Positions 1-5,848 of a stretch of DNA of 7,995 nt are shown piece by piece; positions within the stretch are counted from its first letter, which is position 1, and each line of letters begins with the position of its first letter. The translations under genes and the position numbers were made by a program. This DNA comes from Candidatus Aminicenantota bacterium (GTDB lineage: Bacteria > Acidobacteriota > B3-B38 > Guanabaribacteriales > B3-B38). Location: assembly GCA_029880275.1 (NCBI GenBank), contig JAOUOQ010000080.1, forward strand, positions 1-7,995. The letters are read 5' to 3'. The notes beneath the pieces are model-generated. The model was given only the letters and a program-made list of their open reading frames with translations. It made no database searches and was not told where the DNA came from.

Positions 1-1
1 C

Positions 2-280
2 GCAGCAGTCGGGAGAGTGGCGGAAAAGAGGGGCATCCCTTTCCTTAGCATTCGCTCCGTACTCGACCCATTAGATCTTAGGATAGACCTCCCCTGGGAA
101 CATTTTATCGATAGGGGAGGGGAGGTGAAGTTTGGATACAAGGTCGTATACCTCCTCAAGAAGCCGTGGGTGGCTTGGCGATTTATGAGGATTTATAGAA
201 ATATGGGGCTGGCTTCTGCTGCTCTGGGTATGTTTATTTACCATCTCATCATCAATTGGGATAGATTTGCCCAATCGTAA
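2..280 (+). CDS. Nucleoside phosphorylase-family protein, C-terminal part (5' end outside window)
   Basis: The reading frame is open from the first bases of the window and ends at TAA 278-280, so this is the last 92 residues of a longer protein; the GTG at 17 is probably internal. The opening residues AAVGRVAEKRGIPFLSIRSV match the end of the purine nucleoside phosphorylase/nucleosidase fold (usual pattern ESAAVA..A...GIPFL.IR..SD), in which a Glu just upstream contacts the ribose and the Asp of the SD pair contacts the base. Here the pair reads LD (in VLDPLD), so Asp is kept and Ser is not. The basic, aromatic tail (KKPWVAWRFMRIYRNMGLASAALGMF) is reminiscent of hopanoid-associated phosphorylases (HpnG), but that is from memory and needs the N-terminal part. 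MTA/SAH nucleosidase or futalosine hydrolase are alternatives. The family call is moderately secure; the substrate is not known. Confidence 0.62.
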   Translation, partial: AAVGRVAEKRGIPFLSIRSVLDPLDLRIDLPWEHFIDRGGEVKFGYKVVYLLKKPWVAWRFMRIYRNMGLASAALGMFIYHLIINWDRFAQS

Positions 281-362
281 AGATAGGCAGGGACTACTGA
301 CCCTCAAAGACTCTTCTGGGAGTAAAAAGGTTAGCGATCTAAAAGGGCTTCATTCGATGGAT

Positions 363-397
363 GTTGACTTCAAGGGGGAAAGTTCGGGTTGACTTCA
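363..397 (+). repeat. Direct repeat GTTGACTTCA, two copies
   Basis: The 10-mer GTTGACTTCA occurs at 363-372 and again at 388-397, a 25-bp period, in the gap before the glycosyltransferase gene. Each copy contains a -35-like TTGACT. Only the second has a plausible -10 downstream. Two direct copies about two and a half helical turns apart could be a regulator binding pair or a duplicated -35; both readings are inference. Confidence 0.45.
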
Positions 398-418
398 CGC
401 CTCTAATGGGATTAAACT
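389..418 (+). promoter_or_regulatory. Candidate sigma70-type promoter for the glycosyltransferase operon
   Basis: A -35-like TTGACT (389-394, 5 of 6 to consensus) is followed after 18 bp by TAAACT (413-418, 4 of 6). Transcription would begin near 425 and leave about 40 nt of leader before the preferred GTG at 464. The -10 is weak, so the call rests mostly on the -35 and the position. The rest of the 281-454 gap shows no gene and no convincing terminator for the phosphorylase gene. Confidence 0.3.
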
Positions 419-463
419 AAGTGGCTTGCTATGAATTTTTTAATTTTCTGAGGGGTGAGTTTT

Positions 464-1513
464 GTGCCTTCAAGAAGGATATGCGTAGTGACCTCTGATG
501 TCCCCTTTGTCAGCGGAGGCCATCTGACCATTGCTCGCTCGTTGGTTCTCCAGCTGCGTGAGTTTGGCTACTATGCCGACCTGGTGCTCACTCCACAGAA
601 TCGATTTGGGCGGCAGTTGTCCGCTTATTTAGCCACCTGGCTCACCGATGTAGGGCTCACGGGGGATGAGGAGCGGATAGACCAGGTTATCTCCTTTCGC
701 TTCCCCAGCTATGCGGTTCGTCATCCCCGCCATATATGCTGGCTGAATCATCGGATGAGGGAGTATTATGATCTGTGGGAAGCTTTTTACCCTACCTTGA
801 GCAGGAAAGGGAAGGTTAAGGAGAAGACTCGCCGCTTTCTCATCCATAAGATTGATAATTACCTTTTGAAAAAGAGGGTCAAGAGACTCTATGCTCAGTC
901 AAAGACCATCCAATCAAGACTCCTCCGCTGGGGAGGGATACCCTCGCAGGTGCTTTACCCCCCTGCGCCAGTGAGGAGATACCGCACCTCTGCTTACCAG
1001 AACTTTATTTTTGCCGTCTCTCGACTGGACAGGTTGAAACGGATGGACCTCCTGATAGATGCAATTGCTATGACAAAAAGCCGGGGGATTAGGTGCCTTA
1101 TCGCCGGGGAGGGAAAGGAGGCGGACAATCTTCTTCGCAAGATAAGGGAGAAGGGGTTGGAAGGGAGGGTGAGATTGCTGGGATGGGTGGATGATAATAC
1201 TCTAATTGACTATTATGCCCGATGTCGTGGGGTATTTTTCGGTCCTTTGAATGAGGATTATGGGCTGGTTACCTTAGAGGCTTTTAGCTCCCGCAAGCCG
1301 GTCCTCACCTGTCAGGACAGTGGAGGACCATCCGAGTTGGTTGAGGATGGGGTATCAGGTTTCGTTGTCCCTCCCGTGCCCGCTATGATAGCCGAAAGGA
1401 TAGACCTGATGGCTGAAGACCCTGCTCTTTGCCAGCAGATGGGGGAGAAGGGCTTTGAACTCGCGCTCGGGATAACCTGGGAGAAGGTCATCCAGGAGCT
1501 CACAAGGGAATAG
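464..1513 (+). CDS. Glycosyltransferase family 4 (GT-B fold)
   Basis: This is a retaining GT-B sugar transferase of the GT4 group, which moves a sugar from a nucleotide-sugar donor to a lipid, saccharide or other acceptor at the inner face of the membrane. The N-terminal half opens with a beta strand (RRICVVTSDVPFVSGGH) and a Gly-Gly loop near residues 17-18. The C-terminal donor-binding half shows FAVSRLDRLKRMDLLIDAI (about 184-202), LIAGEG (about 212-217), and the EX7E motif EDYGLVTLE with glutamates at about 264 and 272, followed by GGPSELVEDGVSGF. No membrane segment or signal peptide is visible. Length is about 349 residues, normal for the family. GTG 464 is preferred over GTG 455 because GAGGGGTGA (450-458) is a strong ribosome site ending 5 nt before 464 and would overlap 455. 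It lies 44 bp upstream of the glycosylase gene and is probably cotranscribed with it. Donor and acceptor cannot be told; a lipopolysaccharide, capsule or glycolipid role is inference. Confidence 0.88.
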   Translation: MPSRRICVVTSDVPFVSGGHLTIARSLVLQLREFGYYADLVLTPQNRFGRQLSAYLATWLTDVGLTGDEERIDQVISFRFPSYAVRHPRHICWLNHRMREYYDLWEAFYPTLSRKGKVKEKTRRFLIHKIDNYLLKKRVKRLYAQSKTIQSRLLRWGGIPSQVLYPPAPVRRYRTSAYQNFIFAVSRLDRLKRMDLLIDAIAMTKSRGIRCLIAGEGKEADNLLRKIREKGLEGRVRLLGWVDDNTLIDYYARCRGVFFGPLNEDYGLVTLEAFSSRKPVLTCQDSGGPSELVEDGVSGFVVPPVPAMIAERIDLMAEDPALCQQMGEKGFELALGITWEKVIQELTRE

Positions 1514-1557
1514 CGTTCTCCCGACAGTAGGTGTCCTTTTTTATCTGGAGCTTACCG

Positions 1558-2265
1558 ATGGTAGAGCACGGAGCTGATGACAAGATAAGCCCTAAACTTT
1601 ACCCGTTACCCACCATTTATCAGATATATCTCACACTTTACAAGGCGTTCGGTCCTCAGCATTGGTGGCCCGCCGAGAGCCCGTTTGAGGTGATAATGGG
1701 CGCCATTCTCACTCAAAACACTGCTTGGGTAAATGTGGAGAAAGCTCTGGCAAACCTTAAGGAAGCGAAGATTTTCGACCCCCAGTCTCTCTATCAGACC
1801 GACCTTGAGACCCTTTCCCGTCTGATCCGACCCGCCGGCTACTTCAATCAGAAGGCAAGGAAGATTAATAATTTTCTCCACTTTTTATTTTCCGCTTATG
1901 AGGGAGAGCTATCCCGCATGTGGCAGGAAAGCCTGGAGAGTTTGAGGGAGAAGCTATTAAAGGTACCGGGAATTGGGGAGGAGACTGCCGATTCCATCCT
2001 CCTATATGCCGGGAGTAAGCCTATTTTTGTAATTGATACTTACACCATGCGGTTAGTTAAGCGTCATCAACTGCTCAAGGAGAAGGATAACTATGGCGAG
2101 CTTCAGCGGCTGTTTATGAAGAATCTCCCCCGAAATACCGAGATTTATAATGAGTATCATGCCCTGCTCGTGCACCTTGGTAAAGAGTTCTGCGGTAAAA
2201 GGAAACCTCTTTGCCAACAATGCCCCCTGCGTGGATACCTGAATAATGTAAAGGAGGACTTGTAA
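1558..2265 (+). CDS. HhH-GPD DNA glycosylase, endonuclease III-related (COG2231/MagIII-like)
   Basis: A base-excision repair glycosylase that flips and removes damaged bases. ILTQNTAWVNVEKAL (about 50-64) is typical of the MagIII-like 3-methyladenine glycosylase group rather than of classical Nth. The helix-hairpin-helix is LLKVPGIGEETADSILLY (133-150), and the catalytic Asp is D160 in PIFVIDTY. The position equal to the Schiff-base Lys of E. coli Nth (GVGRKTA) is Glu here (GIGEETA), which argues for a glycosylase without classical lyase activity. The C-terminus carries C212-x6-C219-x2-C222, but the fourth cluster Cys expected at 228 is Leu. ATG 1558 is preferred over GTG 1531 because GGAG at 1547-1550 is spaced 7 nt from it, giving 235 residues. 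Its TAA shares one base with the permease ATG, suggesting translational coupling. Family is secure; the lesion removed (alkylated purine versus oxidised pyrimidine) is inferred. Confidence 0.87.
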   Translation: MVEHGADDKISPKLYPLPTIYQIYLTLYKAFGPQHWWPAESPFEVIMGAILTQNTAWVNVEKALANLKEAKIFDPQSLYQTDLETLSRLIRPAGYFNQKARKINNFLHFLFSAYEGELSRMWQESLESLREKLLKVPGIGEETADSILLYAGSKPIFVIDTYTMRLVKRHQLLKEKDNYGELQRLFMKNLPRNTEIYNEYHALLVHLGKEFCGKRKPLCQQCPLRGYLNNVKEDL

Positions 2266-2267
2266 TG
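2251..2267 (+). promoter_or_regulatory. Strong ribosome binding site and TAATG coupled start of the permease
   Basis: AAGGAGG at 2251-2257 is a full Shine-Dalgarno match placed 7 nt before ATG 2265-2267. It lies inside the last codons of the glycosylase gene, and the ATG shares its first base with the TAA stop 2263-2265. This fixes the permease start and suggests that ribosomes finishing the glycosylase reinitiate here. Confidence 0.8.
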
Positions 2268-3827
2268 GTTGTTCCCTCTAAGAAAACCGTGAGGAAGGGG
2301 AGGTGGCTTTTCTCCAGGAGGCGGGTGGGAGGCTTCTGGCTCGGCATCGTTCTTTTTCTAATGATGCTTCTGCTTCCAAGACCTGCAGGAATGAGCCCTT
2401 CTGCTCAGAAGATGGCGGCTATTGCTCTGCTTATGGCTTGCTGGTGGATCAGCGAGGCAATCCCCATTGCGGCGACCGCTTTGGTGCCTCTGGTGGCTTA
2501 TCCCCTGTTGAAGATTCTCCCCACCAGCGAGGTGGCACGCTCTTATGCTACCCACAACATCTTCCTCTTTATGGGGGGCTTCTTCATATCGATGGCCATG
2601 CAGAAGTGGAGCCTCCACCGAAGGATTGCCCTCCATATCATTAACTTGGTGGGGGTCAAGCCCAGTCGCATTGTCCTCGGCTTTATGCTGGCTACTGCCT
2701 TCCTCTCGATGTGGGTTTCCGATACGGCTACGGTAATGATGATGTTTCCCATTGCCCTGTCTGTTGTCTCTCATGCCGGAGTAATAGGGGAAGGGGAAAG
2801 TGTCAATAGGCAGAGGAGTAATTTTGGCTTTACGCTTATGCTGGGTATTGCTTACTCATCGGTCATAGGAGGAGTGGGCACTTTGGTCGGCACTCCTCCG
2901 AACATTATATTTGCCGGCACCCTGCGGACCCTCTTTCCTGGGGCAGGGGAGTTCGACTTTTTCCACTGGATGATGGTGGGAGTTCCTTTTGTAGTGCTTT
3001 TCATACCTATTGCCTGGTTTTATCTGGTGCGAGTTGCCACATCTACCAGCAAGCAAGAATCGCTAGGCAGTGGGGATATTATAAAAAAAGAGATAAAGAA
3101 GTTGGGCGCCATGACCCGTGGGGAAAGATATACCCTTATCATCTTTGCTACCACTGCCTTTCTCTGGATATTCCGAAGCAATATTCCCATAGGGAAAGTG
3201 GTAATTCCCGGCTGGGCTGACCTTCTGGGGATTGGGCAATATGTTCATGACTCCACCGTAGCCATCGCCATGGCACTGGTTATGTTTTTTCTTCCGGTGG
3301 ACATTCGTAAAGGGGATTTTCTATTGGATTGGGAGTGGGCGAAGCGAATACCATGGGGGATACTTATTTTATTTGGGGGCGGATTTGCCCTGGCAAGTGG
3401 CTTCAGCCAGACTGGCCTGGCGGGCTGGATAGGGGGTAATTTGAAGGGATTAGGAGCGGTTCCGGTGTTCGGCATGGTCTTGTTGGTCTCCCTACTGATG
3501 ACCTTCCTGACGGAGGTCACATCTAACACCGCCACGGCAACAACCTTTATGCCGATCTTAGCGGCCACTGCCTTAGCCGTCAGGGTACATCCCTTTATGC
3601 TGATGATTCCGGCCACTATGTCAGCTTCTTGTGCTTTTATGCTTCCGGTAGCCACCCCTCCCAATGCCATAGTTTTCGGCAGCGGATACCTGACCATCCC
3701 CAAGATGGCGAGAGTGGGTGTGGTAATGAACTTTATCGGAGCGGCTTTGGTCTTTATTATTATGTATTTTCTGGCAGTCCCCCTGCTGGGGATTGAGCCC
3801 TTGGGGCTTCCCTCATGGGCGCAGTAA
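2265..3827 (+). CDS. SLC13/DASS family anion permease (sodium:dicarboxylate symporter type)
   Basis: An inner-membrane secondary transporter of the divalent anion:Na+ symporter family (TC 2.A.47), whose members import succinate, malate, citrate, sulfate or phosphate-like anions. It has many hydrophobic helices across 520 residues, within the family's size range, after a basic cytoplasmic N-terminus (KKTVRKGRWLFSRRR). The family's two inverted-repeat hairpin signatures are both present: WVSDTATVMMMFP (about 150-162) with GTPPN (209-213), and TSNTATATTFMP (about 419-430) with ATPPN (463-467). In structurally studied members these SNT motifs bind the two sodium ions and touch the substrate carboxylates. 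The first is SDT here (D153 instead of Asn). The start is set by the AAGGAGG site. It is the last plus-strand gene before the convergent ftsX, with 7 bp between stops. The family is secure; dicarboxylate is the likeliest substrate but is not shown. Confidence 0.92.
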   Translation: MVVPSKKTVRKGRWLFSRRRVGGFWLGIVLFLMMLLLPRPAGMSPSAQKMAAIALLMACWWISEAIPIAATALVPLVAYPLLKILPTSEVARSYATHNIFLFMGGFFISMAMQKWSLHRRIALHIINLVGVKPSRIVLGFMLATAFLSMWVSDTATVMMMFPIALSVVSHAGVIGEGESVNRQRSNFGFTLMLGIAYSSVIGGVGTLVGTPPNIIFAGTLRTLFPGAGEFDFFHWMMVGVPFVVLFIPIAWFYLVRVATSTSKQESLGSGDIIKKEIKKLGAMTRGERYTLIIFATTAFLWIFRSNIPIGKVVIPGWADLLGIGQYVHDSTVAIAMALVMFFLPVDIRKGDFLLDWEWAKRIPWGILILFGGGFALASGFSQTGLAGWIGGNLKGLGAVPVFGMVLLVSLLMTFLTEVTSNTATATTFMPILAATALAVRVHPFMLMIPATMSASCAFMLPVATPPNAIVFGSGYLTIPKMARVGVVMNFIGAALVFIIMYFLAVPLLGIEPLGLPSWAQ

Positions 3828-3834
3828 AGAAAGT

Positions 3835-4731
3835 TCAATAGCGGAGGAATTTTCTTATGGATATGAAACTTCCCATTAATCCCACCAGTGTTCCTCCGCT
3901 AATTATCCCCAGCCAGTATTCTAAGGGAAGGAAGGTAAACAGAAGGAAGCCAAAGAGCAAATTGTAAGAGAGGGCCAGATAATAAGATACCAGCCGGTAA
4001 GAGAGGTAGAGAATCCCAATAGAAATGATGCCCGCTATGAAGCCCTGGAGCATACCCTCCACCAGGAAGGGACCTTTGATAAACCAGCTGGAAGCTCCCA
4101 CCAGCTTCATAATATCTATTTCGTCCTTCCGAGCATAGGCGAGTAGTCTAATTACATTAGAGGTGGTAGAGACGGCGGAGAAGACCAGCACTCCCACCAG
4201 AAATATCCCTATGACCCTGAGGAGCTTCATAACGGTGCTCAGCCGTTCTATCCACTGGAGGTCGTAGCTGACCTCCTTAACTCCGTCCAGCCTTTGCAGA
4301 CTGCTGGCTAATCTCTTTACCCCATCAATTGTCTGATACTCTTTTTTTATCTTTAGCTCGTAGGATGGTGGAAAGGGGTTACCACCTATATCGTCGGGGA
4401 GGGTCCGGAGGGAAGGGAAGAGGGTGTGGAACCTTTGCAGAGCCTCTTGTTTGCTTATATACACAAATTCTTCTATCTCGGGGAGGATACTCAGCCTCTC
4501 TTGTACATAAAGAAGAGCAGGTTCGGAGAGGTTTTCCTCTAAATATATGTTGACCTGGACATTCTCGCTCCAGCGCGCTAAAATATGGTTGAAATTTGTC
4601 GATAAAACTAAAAATACACCCAGCACATACAGGGAGACTATAATAATGGCGATGGAAAGGAAGTTAGCCCCCTTATTGTGCCACAGGCTTGACCATCCCT
4701 CTCGCAGAAAGTATTTAATCGCTCGGAACAT
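3835..4731 (-). CDS. ftsX: Cell division ABC transporter permease FtsX
   Basis: FtsX is the membrane partner of FtsE; the complex does not clearly transport a solute but passes ATP-driven changes to periplasmic or extracellular peptidoglycan hydrolase regulators at the septum. The 298-residue protein has the expected layout: a cytoplasmic start, TM1 at about 22-45, a large outside domain (about 46-165) with the conserved NPFPPSYEL stretch at 118-126, then TM2 (about 168-190), the coupling loop with DEIDIMKLVGASSWFIKGPF (about 203-222), TM3 (about 222-248) and TM4 (about 270-290). Length is usual for the family. ATG 4729-4731 is preferred over the adjacent TTG 4732-4734 because AAAGG would leave no spacing for the TTG; even so the spacing to ATG is short (3 nt). 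It follows ftsE after 38 bp, forming one minus-strand operon. The last 22 codons contain both arms of a perfect inverted repeat. Confidence 0.95.
   Translation of the reverse strand: MFRAIKYFLREGWSSLWHNKGANFLSIAIIIVSLYVLGVFLVLSTNFNHILARWSENVQVNIYLEENLSEPALLYVQERLSILPEIEEFVYISKQEALQRFHTLFPSLRTLPDDIGGNPFPPSYELKIKKEYQTIDGVKRLASSLQRLDGVKEVSYDLQWIERLSTVMKLLRVIGIFLVGVLVFSAVSTTSNVIRLLAYARKDEIDIMKLVGASSWFIKGPFLVEGMLQGFIAGIISIGILYLSYRLVSYYLALSYNLLFGFLLFTFLPLEYWLGIISGGTLVGLMGSFISIRKFLRY
3839..3901. terminator. 11-bp perfect inverted repeat at the convergent junction, possible bidirectional transcription end
   Basis: TAGCGGAGGAA (3839-3849) is matched exactly by TTCCTCCGCTA (3891-3901), with 41 bp between. 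An inner ATGG/CCAT pairing could shorten the loop. It sits 11 bp past the permease stop and inside the final codons of ftsX, where both transcripts must end. On the minus strand the stem is followed by a moderately T-rich run (TTGAACTTTCTTT); on the plus strand no T-run follows. It is therefore not a textbook intrinsic terminator, and a terminator role is inferred from symmetry and position. Confidence 0.35.
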
Positions 4732-4772
4732 CAACCTTTAATACGAGTTTACACTAATAAATTAAGGATGAG

Positions 4773-5435
4773 TTAATAATATCTGACTATTCTCCCTTTG
4801 TCTAACATTATTACTCTTTTGTTAGATATACATCCAATCAGCGCCGGATTATGGGTAGCAACGACCACAGTGGTTCCTTTCTGGTTGGCTTCTTCAAAGA
4901 GACGCATAATCTCCATGGAGAGCTCGGGGTCGAGGTTACCCGTAGGCTCATCAGCCAGGAGGAGAGCCGGGTCGTTGATGAGAGCCCTGGCTATAACTAC
5001 CCTTTGCTGCTCTCCACCCGAAAGCTGAGGGGGCAAAGACTTCATCTTATGGTGTATATCGACCATTCGTAGCATATTGAAGACTTTTTTCTTGGTTACT
5101 GATACGGGAACTCCGAGGATTTTTAAGACAAAGCTTACATTATCAAAGATAGTCTTGTTATTCAGCAACTTGAAGTCCTGGAAGACGATGCCCATACTGC
5201 GCCGCAAGTAGGGTATTTTGCTCGGGGGGAGCTTGGCTATGTTTCGTCTGTTGACCAGAATTTGCCCCTGGGTGGGGAGCTCCTCCCGATAGATGAGCTT
5301 CAAAAAGGTAGTCTTGCCCGCACCGCTGGGTCCCGAAATGAAGACAAACTCCCCTTTGCGGATATGAAGCGAGATATCTATAAGGGCAGGAGACACAGGG
5401 TCATAATTTTTGAAAACATTGAACATCTGAATCAT
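4773..5435 (-). CDS. ftsE: Cell division ABC transporter ATP-binding protein FtsE
   Basis: FtsE is the cytoplasmic ATPase that dimerises on FtsX and drives septal peptidoglycan hydrolysis control. All nucleotide-binding motifs are intact in 220 residues, the normal length: Walker A GPSGAGKT (35-42), Q-loop VFQDFKLL with Q86, ABC signature LSGGEQQR (138-145), Walker B LLLADEPTGNLD (158-169) and switch His H195 in VATHN. The N-terminal MIQMFNVFKNYD agrees with the family's beginning and supports ATG 5433-5435. The ribosome site is weak: GAGAG lies only 2 nt from the ATG and AAGGG further upstream. It is the first gene of the ftsEX operon and is divergent from the methyltransferase gene across a 413-bp intergenic region. 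MacB or LolD-type ATPases share these motifs, but the adjoining ftsX settles the call. Confidence 0.95.
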   Translation of the reverse strand: MIQMFNVFKNYDPVSPALIDISLHIRKGEFVFISGPSGAGKTTFLKLIYREELPTQGQILVNRRNIAKLPPSKIPYLRRSMGIVFQDFKLLNNKTIFDNVSFVLKILGVPVSVTKKKVFNMLRMVDIHHKMKSLPPQLSGGEQQRVVIARALINDPALLLADEPTGNLDPELSMEIMRLFEEANQKGTTVVVATHNPALIGCISNKRVIMLDKGRIVRYY

Positions 5436-5523
5436 GGCTCTCTACCCTTGACCTTCTCTATACCACAAATATTTTAATTTATAGAAATAGAAATTACAAG
5501 GAGATTACATCTTTGGGCTGCAC

Positions 5524-5552
5524 ATTATTAACCACTCGACACATTAGTCCAA
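5524..5552 (-). promoter_or_regulatory. Candidate promoter for ftsEX
   Basis: Read on the minus strand, TTGGAC (5552-5547) is followed after 17 bp by AATAAT (5529-5524, 5 of 6 to the -10 consensus). Transcription would start near 5517, leaving about 80 nt before the ftsE ATG. The -35 matches only at TTG, and other AT-rich hexamers nearby (for example TATAAA nearer ftsE) could serve instead. Confidence 0.3.
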
Positions 5553-5578
5553 ACCGTATTGTAATCTTTACTTTTTCT

Positions 5579-5607
5579 TTGACATACGCATTATCCTATG
5601 ATATTTT
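5579..5607 (+). promoter_or_regulatory. Candidate upstream plus-strand promoter
   Basis: A consensus -35 TTGACA (5579-5584) is followed after exactly 17 bp by TATTTT (5602-5607, 4 of 6). The start would fall near 5614, just before the inverted-repeat cluster at 5623-5740, so a transcript from here would include those structures. The -10 lies in a T-rich run, which weakens the call. Confidence 0.35.
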
Positions 5608-5622
5608 TTTAGATTAATACAG

Positions 5623-5740
5623 TTCTGGTTAAGGCAGATAAGCGAGTAACAGCGGCTTTCTCTAAGGGAGACATTCGTGCTAAGTGAGGGCGGCTAACCT
5701 TTAGCACCAGAATTCTACAGAAAGGAGGGATGGAATTCTG
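5623..5740 (+). promoter_or_regulatory. Candidate structured leader or small RNA with competing stems
   Basis: Several arms can pair: TTCTGGT (5623-5629) with ACCAGAA (5706-5712), GTGCTAA (5677-5683) with TTAGCAC (5701-5707), a small TCTCT/GGAGA hairpin (5659-5663 with 5667-5671), and CAGAATTC (5708-5715) with GAATTCTG (5733-5740). The segment 5708-5712 is needed by both the first and the last stem, so the two exclude each other. The loop of the last stem holds AAAGGAGGG (5721-5729), a strong anti-16S match. This layout resembles a switch, but it matches no family I know and could be chance in one sequence. Confidence 0.3.
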
Positions 5741-5762
5741 TCATCACTTGATGAGAGAAATC

Positions 5763-5771
5763 TGTTATAAT
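5763..5771 (+). promoter_or_regulatory. Extended -10 promoter TGTTATAAT for the methyltransferase gene
   Basis: TGTTATAAT is an exact extended -10 (TGnTATAAT), which can work without a good -35; the only TTG-type hexamer nearby, TTGATG at 5748-5753, is just 12 bp away and is too close. Transcription would start near 5778, giving a leader of about 70 nt that is mostly the hairpin at 5787-5833. Confidence 0.5.
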
Positions 5772-5786
5772 ATAAAATTGAAAGGG

Positions 5787-5833
5787 TTGCTTAAGCCAGA
5801 AGGTGGGTTTGTTCCATCTGGCTAAGTAAGCAA
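5787..5833 (+). promoter_or_regulatory. Long bulged hairpin in the methyltransferase leader
   Basis: TTGCTTA (5787-5793) pairs with TAAGCAA (5827-5833), and AGCCAGA (5794-5800) pairs with TCTGGCT (5817-5823), a 14-bp stem interrupted only by a 3-nt bulge (5824-5826). TGG/CCA inside (5804-5806 with 5814-5816) can extend it, leaving a 7-nt loop. No T-run follows, so it does not look like a terminator. It ends 15 nt before the GTG start, leaving the ribosome site AGGGTAGGA (5838-5846) unpaired. A role in message stability or protein binding is inference. Confidence 0.5.
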
Positions 5834-5848
5834 GAACAGGGTAGGACA

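Larger units (their letters stand above)
5436..5848. other. Divergent intergenic region between ftsE and the methyltransferase gene
   Basis: This 413-bp stretch holds no convincing gene. The first half (to about 5620) is AT-rich and carries candidate promoters for both directions. The second half is richer in GC and in inverted repeats: TTCTGGT/ACCAGAA (5623-5629 with 5706-5712), GTGCTAA/TTAGCAC (5677-5683 with 5701-5707), CAGAATTC/GAATTCTG (5708-5715 with 5733-5740) and a 14-bp bulged stem at 5787-5833. I did not recognise any known riboswitch family, tRNA, 6S or SRP RNA in it. Confidence 0.7.

Noticed and set aside
455..463. GTG 455 as the glycosyltransferase start
   Set aside because: The ribosome site GAGGGGTGA overlaps this codon; it fits GTG 464 instead.
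3245..3838. A 197-residue open frame on the minus strand opposite the permease
   Set aside because: It lies wholly antisense to a well-supported DASS gene, has no recognisable domain, and its composition mirrors the permease codons.
4735..4772. A promoter or hairpin between ftsE and ftsX
   Set aside because: The 38-bp spacer is AT-rich with a 5-bp TTAAT/ATTAA pairing only; too little to support a separate element.
5748..5771. TTGATG as a -35 for the TATAAT at 5766-5771
   Set aside because: The spacer is 12 bp, too short; the TG extension of the -10 explains the promoter better.
5730..5825. A 31-codon frame after AAAGGAGGG, possible leader peptide of pcm
   Set aside because: The ribosome-site core is only 1 nt from the ATG, too close for normal initiation, and the frame runs through the extended -10 and one arm of the hairpin. 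Kept only as a faint possibility.
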